From assembly GCF_900111925.1 (NCBI RefSeq), contig NZ_FOKA01000001.1, positions 310,001 through 374,000 on the forward strand: a stretch of DNA of 64,000 nucleotides, read 5' to 3'. How positions within the stretch are numbered: the stretch's first letter is position 1; each line of letters starts with the position of its first letter. The notes below the pieces were generated by a model. That model did no database searches and was not told the origin of the DNA. It saw nothing but the letters and a program-made list of their open reading frames with translations. Position numbers and translations under genes: made by a program. Below are positions 8,125 to 17,062 of this stretch, piece by piece. This DNA is from Cellulomonas marina. Its GTDB lineage: Bacteria; Actinomycetota; Actinomycetes; Actinomycetales; Cellulomonadaceae.

Positions 8125-9135
8125 TCAGCGCGTGCTCTCGCGCAGGACGAGCCGCGCGGTGGCGGCGGTCGTCGGGTGGGGGAGCCGACCCGCCGGCCCC
8201 CCGGCCTGGATGCGCGCCTCGAGCAGGTCGAGGACCAGCTCGGCCATCTCCGCGTTGCCCGGCTCCACCGAGGAGAGCCGCGGGACCATGAAGTCGGTCT
8301 CGGGGCCGTTGTCGAACCCGACGACCTGCACGTCGGCCGGCACGCGCAGGCCCAGGTCGGCCAGCGCCCGCAGCGCCCCCATGGCGAGGGCGTCGGTCAC
8401 GCAGAAGACCGCGTCGAAGGCGACGCCGCGCTCGTGCAGGGCCAGCACGGCGCGGTGGCCCTGCTCCCAGGTGTAGGGCGCTACCTCGACGACGAGCGCG
8501 GGGTCCACCTCGCGCCCCACGTCGTCGTGCGCCTGCCGGTACCCGCGGGTGCGCAGCGAGGCCATGTCGTGCGTGTCCTCGTGCCGGCCCCCGACCATCG
8601 CCACCCGGTGGGAGCCCGTGCGCAGCAGGTGGGTGGTGGCGTCACGGCTGCCGCTCACGTTGTCCATCATCACGTGCTCGAAACGGCCCGGTACGGGGCT
8701 CTCCCCGAGGAAGACCACCGGCGTCTGCAGGTGCAGCCGGGCGAGGTCGGCGGCCTTCAGCCGCACGAGGTGGACGACGGCCCCGTCGTACCGGCGCAGG
8801 TGCCCGAAGGACAGCGCCTCGAGCTCGTGTTCCCGCGTGCCGCCCGTCCGCTCGAGGAGCAGGTGGCGGCCGCGGCGCCGGGCGCCGTCCGACAGGCGGT
8901 CCGCCAGGTGGGCGTAGTAGGGGCTGTCCAGCTCGGGCAGCACGAAGCCGATCGCGCCGGTCCGCCCGGTCCGCAGGCTCCGCGCGGTGGCGTCGACGAC
9001 GTAGCCCAGCTCGTCGATGGCGGCCAGCACCCGCAGGCGGGTCTCGTCGCCCACCCCCGGACGGCCGTTGACGACGTTCGAGACCGTCATGGTCGACACC
9101 GCGGCGGCGCGCGCCACGTCGGCCATCCGCACCAT
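8125..9135 (-). CDS. LacI-family transcriptional regulator
   Basis: A 336-residue regulator. The N-terminal helix-turn-helix is MADVARAAAVSTMTVSNVVNGRPGVG with the hinge helix RSLRTGRTGAIGFVLPEL, followed by a periplasmic-binding-like sensor domain (VVGFDNGPETDFMVPRLSSVEPG near the end). ATG 9135 has GGAGG 8 nt upstream (complement of 9144-9148). It is divergent from the duplicated esterase gene, and two copies of the palindrome TACGACGT(C/A)GTA lie between them, so it probably controls both itself and that unit. The ligand is likely a sugar from arabinoxylan, inferred from context. A second LacI protein at 13459-14508 is a paralogue with the same genomic logic. Confidence 0.9.
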   Translation of the reverse strand: MVRMADVARAAAVSTMTVSNVVNGRPGVGDETRLRVLAAIDELGYVVDATARSLRTGRTGAIGFVLPELDSPYYAHLADRLSDGARRRGRHLLLERTGGTREHELEALSFGHLRRYDGAVVHLVRLKAADLARLHLQTPVVFLGESPVPGRFEHVMMDNVSGSRDATTHLLRTGSHRVAMVGGRHEDTHDMASLRTRGYRQAHDDVGREVDPALVVEVAPYTWEQGHRAVLALHERGVAFDAVFCVTDALAMGALRALADLGLRVPADVQVVGFDNGPETDFMVPRLSSVEPGNAEMAELVLDLLEARIQAGGPAGRLPHPTTAATARLVLRESTR

Positions 9136-9190
9136 GGGCTGATCCTCCCACCCGCGCTGCCCACTGCAGGGCCCGCGCCGCTGCGCGCCC

Positions 9191-9219
9191 TTGACACCCC
9201 CACCGGGCGGGCAGAGGAT
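9191..9219 (+). promoter_or_regulatory. Candidate promoter of the esterase unit
   Basis: TTGACA at 9191-9196 is a perfect -35 hexamer, followed after 17 nt by GAGGAT (9214-9219) as a weak -10. Transcription would start near 9226, just before the two palindromic operators, so a bound repressor would block the polymerase. Confidence 0.5.
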
Positions 9220-9231
9220 GCAGGAGTAGCA

Positions 9232-9243
9232 TACGACGTCGTA
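9232..9243. promoter_or_regulatory. LacI-type operator, copy 1
   Basis: TACGACGTCGTA is a perfect 12-bp palindrome in the lacI/esterase intergenic region. It sits just downstream of the candidate promoter and is followed by AAACTGCACGTC, which resembles the flank of the copy at 14879. Confidence 0.6.
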
Positions 9244-9262
9244 AAACTGCACGTCAGCACCG

Positions 9263-9274
9263 TACGACGTAGTA
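9263..9274. promoter_or_regulatory. LacI-type operator, copy 2
   Basis: TACGACGTAGTA, flanked by G and C that extend the symmetry, lies 31 bp (about three helical turns) centre to centre from copy 1. The 12-mer is identical to the one at 14879-14890 upstream of the sugar importer. Confidence 0.6.
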
Positions 9275-9389
9275 CGTTTGTGCAACCTCCGCTTGCCGTG
9301 CCGGCCTGGCGCGGCACCTGGTCGCGCACCGAGCGTGGCGGCCGGCGGCGGGCACCTCAGAGCAGAGGAGTCATCGAGTGGGAGCAGTC

Positions 9390-12088
9390 ATGCACAGCAG
9401 ACGCCTCCGTCCGGCGGGCCACCGCCGGGCGGTCGCCGCCGCGACGGGGTGCGCCATCGCCCTCGGGGGGGCGTCGGCGTCGCCGGCGTGGCCCACGCCG
9501 ACACGCCGTGGCTGACCGTCGACGCGGACGGCTTCGCACGCTTCACCATCCCGGTGGACGAGGTGCGCGAGGCGGTCGGCGAGGACGTCAGCCAGATCGT
9601 CGCGGAGGGCAACTTCGGGCCCTCCGCCAACTGGGCCGAGTTCGGGCTCACCCTCCGCGGCGACACCGCCACGGGCGTCCTCGGACCCCTCGAGCCGGGC
9701 GCGTACTACTACCAGATCACGGCCGACGACCACCTGACCGTCAAGGACCCGACGAACCCGACGTCCGTGGCGTCCGAGCCGGAGTGGAGCACGTTCCTCG
9801 TCGCCGGCGAGGGGGCCGAGCTCCTGGCCGACGCGCCGGAGGGCGCCCGGGGCGAGGTCGTCGAGCTGAGCTACGACAGCTCGGTCGCCCGCGAGGAGCG
9901 CCGGGCCCTCGCCTGGACGCCGCCGGGGTACGACCCCGACCGGGCCGAGCCCTACCCCGTGCTGTACCTCCAGCACGGCGGCGGGCAGAGCTAGCGCGAC
10001 TGGGTCGAGGTGGGCCGCGCCGCCCAGATCCTCGACAACCTGTCCGCCGACGGCCGCATCGCGCCCATGGTCGTCGTCATGGGCAACGGCAACGTGCCCA
10101 GCTTCCCCGACGAGCTGCTGCGCAACCTCACCCGGGCGGCGGAGTCCGCACTGAACATCAGCGACGACCCGGCGCGCCGTGCGCTCGCGGGGCTGTCCAT
10201 GGGCGGGGGCCAGGCGTTCGAGGTGCTGCGGTCCGACCCGGGTGCCTTCGCCGCGGTCGGGACGTTCGGCGCCGGCCGGTTCGGGGACCTCGAGAGCCTC
10301 CCCGTCGGCGAGATCAATGCGGGCACGGACCTGCTGCGGCTCTACGTCGGGAACCCCACGGACGTCGCGTACAACGACGTCGAGGACGCGCTCGGGCGGC
10401 TCGGGGCGCTGGGCGTGGAGCACCAGTTCGACGGTGCCAACCCGGACGCCGGGCACAACTGGGACGCGTGGCAGGAGAACCTCGCCGACTTCGCCCAGCG
10501 GCTGTTCCGGGACGACGTCCCGCCCGCCGGCATGAGCCCCGGGCACCTGCCGATCGACGGCCCCTTCGAGACGCCGGCCCCGGGCACCACGCCGACGCCG
10601 TTCGTCAGCGAGGACGGGTACGTCACCTTCGAGACGACGACCGAGTTCGCCGACGCGGAGCACGTCACGGTCTGGGCGAACTGGGGGCCGAGCCACCTGT
10701 GGACCCGGGTCGAGCTCGGCAAGGCCGGGGATCGCTGGCGCGGCACCGTCGGCCCGCTGGACGCCGGCTGGTACCACTACCGGCTCATCGTCGACATGGT
10801 GCCGACGAAGGACACGAGCAACCCGACGAGCGTCACGAGCGAGCCCGCCTGGAGCCAGTTCTTCGTGCCCGGTGACGCGGCCCGCCTCGTCGCCCCCGTG
10901 CCCGAGGGGCAGGGCGGCACCGTGCAGGAGCTGATGTACGACAGCGCGGTCGCCGGCCAGGAGCGCACGGCCCTCGTGTGGACACCTCCGGGCTACGACG
11001 CCGAGCGCGCCGAGCCCTACCCCGTGTTCTTCCTGCAGCACGGCGGCGGCCAGTCGTACACCGACTGGCTGGAGATGGGCCAGGCGAAGAACATCCTCGA
11101 CCACCACGCGCTGGACGGGAACCTCGAGCCGATGGTCGTGGTGATGGGCAACGGCAACGTCCCGGACTTCACCGCCGAGCTGTTCGAGAACCTCGTGCCG
11201 GCGGCCGAGGCGGCGCTCCACATCAGCGACGACCCGGCGCGCCGGGCGCTCGCAGGCCTGTCGATGGGTGGCGGCCAGACGATGCGGGTCCTGGCGCAGC
11301 GGCCCGGGGAGTTCGGGTACGTGGGGGCGTTCTCGGCCGGCATCTCCGGCGACGGCGCGGACCTCGACGTCGACGCCATCAACGCGGGCACGACGCTGCT
11401 GCGGCTGTACAACGGCAACGTCACGGACTTCACGTACGGCTCCGTGGTCAACACCCTCGAGGTCTTCGAACGGCTGGGCGTGCGGCACGAGTTCGACGGG
11501 TGGTTCGAGGGCCCGCACGGCTGGGACACCTGGCAGCACGCCCTGGCCGACTTCGCGCCGCGCCTCTTCCGCGAGGCCACGGCCGAGGACGGCGGAGGCA
11601 TCGCGATCGACGCCACGGTGCCCCAAGTGGCCGACGGGTTCCTGTCGCTCACCGTGGCCGAGTACGGCGAGCGGGTCACGCTGGGGGAGGTCCGCAACGC
11701 CGGCGACCGCCTGGTGACCGCCGGGGCGCTGCCCGGCATCACCGTGACGGACTCGCGCACCGACGAGCAGGCGGCCGGCTCCGGCTGGGCGCTGTCCGGC
11801 CAGGCCTCGGCCCTCGTCGGGGCGGGGGAGCCCATCACCGCGGAGCACCTGGGGTGGACGCCCGCGCTGCAGGACGGCCGTGACGGCGTCACCGCCGGGC
11901 GTCCCGTCGCCACGCTGCTCAGCGGCGGTGCCGGCCTCGCGACGCCGCAGCGCCTCGCCGAGGCCGACGGGGAGGGCCGTGCCGGCTCCGTCACCGCCAC
12001 GGCGGAGCTGCGGCTGGAGGTCCCCGTCGACACCGCCCCGGGCACCTACACCGGTGCGGTGACGGTGTCCCTGTTCCCCGTCGACTGA
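9390..12088 (+). pseudogene. Secreted tandem esterase with C-terminal surface-binding domain, disrupted
   Basis: The gene would encode a signal peptide ending AHA-D, then twice the same unit, an immunoglobulin-like domain plus an alpha/beta-hydrolase esterase domain of the CE1/feruloyl-esterase type. A C-terminal beta-rich domain (about 11600-12088) resembles WxL-type surface modules. The serines sit in GLSMGGG (codons 10196 and 11261) and the histidines in GHNWDAW and PHGWDTW (codons 10454 and 11516). Two lesions break it. Seven Gs at 9465-9471 put the ATG 9390 signal peptide out of frame with the rest, where eight would restore it. A TAG at 9992-9994 replaces the tyrosine of the matching QSYTDW segment in repeat 2. 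ATG 10010 or a nearby start could still yield the second half without a signal peptide. The likely substrate is acyl groups on xylan. Confidence 0.75.
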
Positions 12089-12106
12089 GGTCGACCGGTC
12101 GCCGCG

Positions 12107-12166
12107 CGACCGACCCGACGACCGACCCGACGACCGAGCCGACGACCGAGCCGACGACCGACCCGA
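12107..12166. repeat. Five 12-bp tandem repeats
   Basis: The unit CGACCGA(C/G)CCGA is repeated five times without gaps in the spacer between the esterase gene and the DUF916 gene. Units 1, 2 and 5 carry C, units 3 and 4 carry G at the variable place. The function is unknown. Confidence 0.85.
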
Positions 12167-12215
12167 CGATCCACGGAACGTCCGACGCGAGAGCCGTCGG
12201 ACGGGAGGGGCGACG

Positions 12216-13352
12216 ATGACCCGTCCGCGCACCCGCACCCGCACCGGACCGCGCACCCTCGTGGTCGCGGGGCTCGTCGCGCTCCAGCTGCTGACGGCCG
12301 GTGCGGCCACCGCCACGGCGGGCGCTGCCCCGGAGGGTGTGGAGGAGCAGGCCGCGACCGCCCCCGACGAGGGCCGGCGCACCACCTGGACCGTCCGCCC
12401 GGCCGGCGCCGACGGCCCCGACGGCCGCACGTCCCTGCGGCACGCCGTCGAGCCCGGGCAGTCCGTGGCGGACCACGTGGCGGTCACGAGCTTCGGCCCG
12501 GACGCGGCCGTCTTCCGCCTGTACGCCAGCGACGGGGTCACGGGCCCGGACGGTGCCTTCGACATCCTGCCCGGCGGGCAGGCGCCCACCGACGGCGGCG
12601 CCTGGGTCGCCCTCGGCGACGTCCCTGGCGCGACCCGCGAGGACGACGGCTCCCTCACCGTCGAGCTGGCACCCGTCGCGACCCTCCTCGTCCCGGTGAC
12701 CGTCGCCGTCCCCGCCGACGCCACGCCGGGCGACCACCCGGCGGGGGTGGTGGCGCAGGTCGTCCCGTCGACCCCCCAGGCGGTCGAGGTCGCCTCCCGC
12801 GTCGGCGTCCGGCTGCACCTGCGCGTCCCCGGCGAGCTCCTCGCCCGGGTCGAGGCGCGGGACGTCCACGCGACGTGGCAGCCGTCGTGGAACCCACTCG
12901 CCGCCGGCACCGTCGTCGTCGGCTACACGCTGCACAACACGGGCAACGTCCGGGCCGGCGCCGACGCACGCGTGTCGGCCGCCGGCCCGCTGGGAGCCCT
13001 GCCGTCGCAGGCGCGGGGCGCGGAGCGCGAGCTGCTGCCGGGGCAGGTGCGGCAGGCGGAGGTGCGGGTGCCGCTGTGGGGCCTGCTGCGGGCGCGCGCG
13101 ACCGTCTCCGTCGCGGCCACCCCGGTGGGGGACGACGAGCAGGTGGCGTCCGCGCCGACGGCCCGGGCACAGGCGGTCGTCTGGGCGGTGCCGTGGACGC
13201 AGGCGCTGCTCGTCGTCCTGGTCGCGCTGGTCGTGGTGGTGCGCGTGCGGTGGCGCCGCACGTCCGAGCGCCGGGTCCAGGAGCGCATCGACGCCGCGGT
13301 CGCGGCCGCGACGGCGAGCCGCAGGGCGTCCGCGCCGACCCCGGCCCCATAG
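12216..13352 (+). CDS. DUF916-like WxL-partner cell-surface membrane protein
   Basis: A 378-residue protein with a signal peptide (hydrophobic core LVVAGLVALQLLTAGAATATAGA) and two beta-sandwich regions: one beginning TWTVRPAGADGPDG near residue 50, and a second with VGYTLHNTGNVRAGADARVSA near residue 230. A transmembrane helix lies near residue 330 (ALLVVLVALVVVV), followed by a basic cytoplasmic tail. This layout is that of DUF916/DUF3324 proteins, which in Gram-positives bind peptidoglycan and partner with WxL-domain proteins. The start ATG 12216 follows a GGGAGGGG ribosome site. It lies directly after the esterase whose C-terminal domain it may hold at the cell surface; the partnership is inferred from adjacency. 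Confidence 0.75.
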   Translation: MTRPRTRTRTGPRTLVVAGLVALQLLTAGAATATAGAAPEGVEEQAATAPDEGRRTTWTVRPAGADGPDGRTSLRHAVEPGQSVADHVAVTSFGPDAAVFRLYASDGVTGPDGAFDILPGGQAPTDGGAWVALGDVPGATREDDGSLTVELAPVATLLVPVTVAVPADATPGDHPAGVVAQVVPSTPQAVEVASRVGVRLHLRVPGELLARVEARDVHATWQPSWNPLAAGTVVVGYTLHNTGNVRAGADARVSAAGPLGALPSQARGAERELLPGQVRQAEVRVPLWGLLRARATVSVAATPVGDDEQVASAPTARAQAVVWAVPWTQALLVVLVALVVVVRVRWRRTSERRVQERIDAAVAAATASRRASAPTPAP

Positions 13353-13458
13353 GGGGCTGACCCGCCGCGCGCGGCCCCTGCCCGGCGCCCTCCCGGGCCG
13401 ACCCCGCGGGATCGTCCCCGGCCGGGCTCGCGGCCGCGACGGGGCGGAGACGTCCGGG

Positions 13459-14508
13459 TCAGGCGGTGCCGGCGGGGTGGGCCGACGCGCCGGGACCGAC
13501 CGTCGACTCCCGCGCGACGACGCGGAAGGCCGCCTTGTGCAGGCGGGGGGCGTGACCCGAGCCGGCGCCCCAGGCGATGCGCTCGACGAGCATGGCGACC
13601 GCCGTCTCGGCGATCTCGTCGCGCCCGGGGTCGATGCTCGACAGCGACGGCAGGGTGAACCGGCCGAGCGTGATGTCGTCGAAGCCGATGACGGCCACGT
13701 CCTCGGGCACGCGCCGCCCCGCCTCCCCGAGGGCACGCAGCGCACCCACCGCGAGCGTGTCGTTGAGCGTGAAGATCGCGTCGACCTCGATGCCCTCGGC
13801 GAGCAGCCGGCGCGTCGCGGCCGCGCCGTCCTCGGGCAGCCACGGGGCGACCTCCCGCTCCAGCCGCGGGTCCTCGGGCAGCCCGGCCGCGGCCAGCGCC
13901 TCGCGGTAGCCGCGCACGCGCAGGTCGGAGGGGCGCAGCTGGCCGGAGCGGTGGTCCGGGTGGGCGCCCAGGACGGCGATGCGGCGGCGCCCCAGCCCGA
14001 CGAGGTGCTCGACCGCCGCCCGCGCGGCCTCCACGTTGTGCATCGTCACGTGGTCCGTCGGGCCGCCGAAGATGCGCTCGCCGAGCAGCACGAGCGGGTA
14101 CTCCACGCCGTCGAGCAGACCGCGGTCCTCCGTGCCGAGCTTCTCGGGGCTGAAGAGGAGCCCGTCCGTCTGCCGCAGGCCGTTGGCCAGCACGGCGATC
14201 TCGTGCTCCCGGTCGACGCCGACCTGCCCGACGATGACGCCGAGGTTGCGGCGCTCCGCGGCGGCGAGGACGGCGTCGGCCAGCTCGGCGAAGTACGTCT
14301 GCCGCAGGTCCGGGACAGCCAGCCCGATGACCCCGGTCCGGCCCGACCGCAGGCCGCGCGCCGACAGGTTCGGGCGGTACCCGAGCTCGGCGATCGCGCG
14401 CTGCACGCGCGCCCGGGTCTCCGGGTGCACGTGGGGGTGGTCGTTGACCACGTTCGACACGGTCTTGTTGGAGACGCGCGCGAGGAGCGCGACGTCACGC
14501 ATGGTCAC
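13459..14508 (-). CDS. LacI-family transcriptional regulator
   Basis: A 349-residue regulator with N-terminal helix-turn-helix TMRDVALLARVSNKTVSNVVND, hinge RSGRTGVIGLAVPDL, and a sugar-binding-type effector domain ending in VIGFDDITLGRFTLPSLSSIDPG. GTG 14508 is taken as start; ATG 14502 and TTG 14514 are in frame and equally possible. It is divergent from the AraNPQ-like importer operon, with a 508-nt gap that contains TTACGACGTAGTAA, the same operator core as that near the other lacI gene. It probably represses the importer and glycosidase operon until an arabino- or xylo-oligosaccharide binds. Effector identity is inferred. Confidence 0.9.
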   Translation of the reverse strand: MTMRDVALLARVSNKTVSNVVNDHPHVHPETRARVQRAIAELGYRPNLSARGLRSGRTGVIGLAVPDLRQTYFAELADAVLAAAERRNLGVIVGQVGVDREHEIAVLANGLRQTDGLLFSPEKLGTEDRGLLDGVEYPLVLLGERIFGGPTDHVTMHNVEAARAAVEHLVGLGRRRIAVLGAHPDHRSGQLRPSDLRVRGYREALAAAGLPEDPRLEREVAPWLPEDGAAATRRLLAEGIEVDAIFTLNDTLAVGALRALGEAGRRVPEDVAVIGFDDITLGRFTLPSLSSIDPGRDEIAETAVAMLVERIAWGAGSGHAPRLHKAAFRVVARESTVGPGASAHPAGTA

Positions 14509-14834
14509 GCTCAAGGTGGCCGCTCCGCGCTCTCGTGCCCGGTCGTGCGCGGGGCACGGCCGGGGCGTGGGGTGGTCCCGGTCCTGCGGTCCGCCGTCCG
14601 GGCCCGCCCGGCGCCGGGTCGGCCGGTGCTCCCCGGACCCTACCGCGCAGGCCCTCGCCACCAGGCGTGACGCTCAGCACCCGGTGGCCCGCACTCGCGC
14701 GTGGCGTCGCGGACGGCGCCTCCGTCGCCAGGCACCTCCTTCCCTGCACCCGCGGGGGCGTCGTCCGGACGGCCCCCGGCACGCGGACCCGCCGCCCGCC
14801 GGCGGAGCGGCCACCAGCACCTCCGTCCTGTGTC

Positions 14835-14864
14835 TTGACACCAGGCGCCAGGAGCGGCAACGAT
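14835..14864 (+). promoter_or_regulatory. Candidate promoter of the arabinoxylan operon
   Basis: TTGACA (14835-14840) is a perfect -35, with AACGAT (14859-14864) 18 nt downstream as a weak -10. The geometry, promoter then palindrome about 14 nt later, mirrors the promoter at 9191. Confidence 0.45.
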
Positions 14865-14877
14865 GACGTCACGGCAC

Positions 14878-14891
14878 TTACGACGTAGTAA
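14878..14891. promoter_or_regulatory. LacI-type operator of the importer operon
   Basis: TTACGACGTAGTAA matches its own reverse complement at 12 of 14 positions and contains the exact 12-mer found at 9263-9274. Including the right flank, 21 of 24 bases agree with copy 1 at 9232 (TACGACGT-x-GTAAA-xx-TGCACGTC). Confidence 0.65.
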
Positions 14892-15016
14892 ATTTGCACG
14901 TCGGAACGCTGTATCGTCATAGTGTCGACGATCACGACCGGCACCGGTGCCGGTCCGCACCTCGATCACGGCGGTGCGCGGTCGGCACGACGTTCTCGAC
15001 GGAGAGAGGTCACCAG

Positions 15017-15988
15017 GTGAGCACCGAGGTCATCCGCCCCGGCCCCCCGCCCACGCGGCAGCGGCGGCCCCTGCCGGTGGGTGCCAGGCTGAAGGGCCTG
15101 CTGCACTCGCAGAAGGCGGCGCCCTACTTCTTCATCGCGCCGTTCGTGGTCACCCTGCTGGCGTTCTGGGCCGTGCCCCTCGCGCGCACCTTCGTCATGA
15201 GCACCCAGGAGGTGCTGTTCGGCGAGTCGGCGTTCGTCGGCACGGAGAACTACGAGCGCCTGTGGCGGGACCGCATCTTCTGGCAGGCGCTGTTCAACAG
15301 CGTCCGGTACATGGTCCTGACGCTGGTGCTGCTCATCCCGATCCCGCTGGTGCTGGCCGTGCTGCTCAACTCGAAGATCGGCAGCCCGCGCGTCAAGGCG
15401 CTGTTCAAGGCGTCGATGTTCGTCCCGGCCCTGACGTCGGTGGTCGTCGCCGGCATCATCTTCCGGCTCATGTTCGCCGAGACGGGCACGGGCCTGGTCA
15501 ACCAGGTCCTCGGGTTCGTCGGGCTGGACCCGGTGCGCTGGCTGCGCACGGACACGGGCGGCCTCGTCGCCCTCCTCGCCCTGGCGATGTGGCGCTACAC
15601 CGGCGTCAACATCCTGTACTTCCTGGCGGGGCTGCAGTCGATCCCCGACGAGTACTACGAGGCCGCCTCCATCGACGGCGCCAACCGCGTGCAGCAGTTC
15701 TTCCGCATCACGCTGCCGAACCTGCGCCCGACGATGGTCTACGTCACGACCATCAGCATCTACGGCGGCCTGGCGATGTTCCTCGAGAGCTTCATGCTCT
15801 ACGCCGGCAACAACTCGCCGAACAACCAGGGGCTCACGGTCGTCGGCTACCTGTACCGGCGCGGCATCGAGGAGAACGACCTCGGCTTCGCGTCCGCGGT
15901 CGGCGTGGTCCTCCTCGTCGTCATCATGACCATCAACCTCACGTACCTGAAGCTCTCGGGCACCTTCGCGAAGGACGGGGGACGATGA
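15017..15988 (+). CDS. Sugar ABC transporter permease (AraP/MalF-like)
   Basis: A 323-residue CUT1-type permease with six predicted membrane helices, the first being YFFIAPFVVTLLAFWAVPLA. The EAA loop that docks to the ATPase is YYEAASIDGANRVQQFFRITLPNLRP near residue 215. The start GTG 15017 has GAGAGGT upstream; the open frame to 14894 crosses promoter DNA and is not used. It is the first gene of the operon and overlaps the second permease by 4 nt. Together with the genes at 15985 and 17063 it resembles the AraPQ-AraN importer of arabino-oligosaccharides. No dedicated ATPase gene is nearby, so a shared MsmK-type ATPase elsewhere in the genome is expected. Confidence 0.9.
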   Translation: MSTEVIRPGPPPTRQRRPLPVGARLKGLLHSQKAAPYFFIAPFVVTLLAFWAVPLARTFVMSTQEVLFGESAFVGTENYERLWRDRIFWQALFNSVRYMVLTLVLLIPIPLVLAVLLNSKIGSPRVKALFKASMFVPALTSVVVAGIIFRLMFAETGTGLVNQVLGFVGLDPVRWLRTDTGGLVALLALAMWRYTGVNILYFLAGLQSIPDEYYEAASIDGANRVQQFFRITLPNLRPTMVYVTTISIYGGLAMFLESFMLYAGNNSPNNQGLTVVGYLYRRGIEENDLGFASAVGVVLLVVIMTINLTYLKLSGTFAKDGGR

Positions 15989-16968
15989 GCGCCGCGACGC
16001 CCACGCGGCGCCCCGGGGACGAGGCGTCCGGCGTGCCGGGTGCCGTGGCCGACGTGGCGGCGTCCGCCGCCGACGAGGCGCGGGGCCGGTCCCGCGGCGG
16101 GGGTCGACGCGGCGGTGCGCCCCGGACGCGGTATGAGCTCCCGCGAGGCCTGCACGCCGCGGTGCAGACGGGGTTCTTCGTCGTCATCGGGCTCGTCGTG
16201 CTGGTGCCGCTGGTCGCGATCTTCGCGGGCACGTTCCAGGACGGCAACCAGATCATCCGACGGGGGCTCGCCCTCGACATCGACCCCTCGTCGCTGTCGC
16301 TCGACAACTACGTGATGCTCTTCACCGACTCCGGCCTGTACTTCCGGTGGTTCGTCAACTCGGTGGTGCTGACCGCCGTGCAGGTGGTCCTCACGTTGCT
16401 CGTCTCGTCCTTCGTCGCCTACGGGTTCGCGATGTACGAGTTCCGGGGGAAGAACTTCTGGTTCTTCACGGTCCTGCTGCTCATGACGGTGCCGTTCGAG
16501 ATCATGATGCTGCCGCTGTTCGTGCTCGTGAACGACGTCGGGCTCGCGGACTCCTACGCCGTGGTCGTGTTCCCGTTCCTCGCGGCGTCGGTGACCATCT
16601 TCTTCTTCCGGCAGTACTTCCTGGGCATCCCCAAGGAGCTGCTCGAGGCCGGCCGTGTGGACGGCGTCACGGAGTTCGGCATCTTCTTCCGGATCGTCCT
16701 GCCCATCGCGAAGCCGGCGATGGCCGCGATGGCGATCCTCAACGGGATGGTCATCTGGAACAACTTCCTGTGGCCGCTGCTGGTGCTGCGGTCCGCCGAG
16801 AAGTTCACGCTCCCCATCGGGCTGAACACCCTGCTGACGCCCTACGGCAACAACTACGAGCTGCTCATCATCGGCTCGTTCTTCTCCCTGCTCCCGGTCC
16901 TCGTGCTGTTCCTCCTCTTCCAGCGGTTCTTCGTGGCGGGGATGACGGCCGGGGCGCTCAAGGGGTGA
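15985..16968 (+). CDS. Sugar ABC transporter permease (AraQ/MalG-like)
   Basis: A 327-residue CUT1 permease with six membrane segments and the EAA motif LLEAGRVDGVTEFGIFFRIVLPIAKP near residue 230. An unusually long hydrophilic N-terminus (about 50 residues, rich in Ala, Gly and Arg) precedes the first helix VQTGFFVVIGLVVLVPLVAIF. The ATG overlaps the upstream stop as ATGA, so it is translationally coupled. It pairs with the 15017 product to form the heterodimeric channel. Confidence 0.9.
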   Translation: MSAATPTRRPGDEASGVPGAVADVAASAADEARGRSRGGGRRGGAPRTRYELPRGLHAAVQTGFFVVIGLVVLVPLVAIFAGTFQDGNQIIRRGLALDIDPSSLSLDNYVMLFTDSGLYFRWFVNSVVLTAVQVVLTLLVSSFVAYGFAMYEFRGKNFWFFTVLLLMTVPFEIMMLPLFVLVNDVGLADSYAVVVFPFLAASVTIFFFRQYFLGIPKELLEAGRVDGVTEFGIFFRIVLPIAKPAMAAMAILNGMVIWNNFLWPLLVLRSAEKFTLPIGLNTLLTPYGNNYELLIIGSFFSLLPVLVLFLLFQRFFVAGMTAGALKG

Positions 16969-17062
16969 CCGACCACCACCTCGTCCGAGACCGCACGACG
17001 AGCCGCACGACCCGCAGGACGACCCGCACGACGACCCGCACCATGACGAAGGAGTCACCCGC

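Larger units (their letters stand above)
14509..15016. other. 508-nt divergent regulatory region
   Basis: No gene is supported here. The lacI-proximal 300 nt are GC-rich without a clear motif. The half next to the importer operon is distinctly AT-richer than its surroundings and holds the promoter and operator listed separately. A second possible promoter is TTGCAC (14894-14899) with CATAGT (14918-14923) 18 nt later, which would place the operator across its -35 box. Confidence 0.5.

Noticed and set aside
6982-10875. A very long open frame (1297 codons) on the plus strand
   Set aside because: It runs antisense through the importer and lacI genes and across the promoter region. Its product is Arg/Gly/Pro-rich without any domain, as expected from codon bias in very GC-rich DNA.
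12107-12166. CRISPR array
   Set aside because: The 12-bp units are contiguous with no spacers and no cas genes are present.
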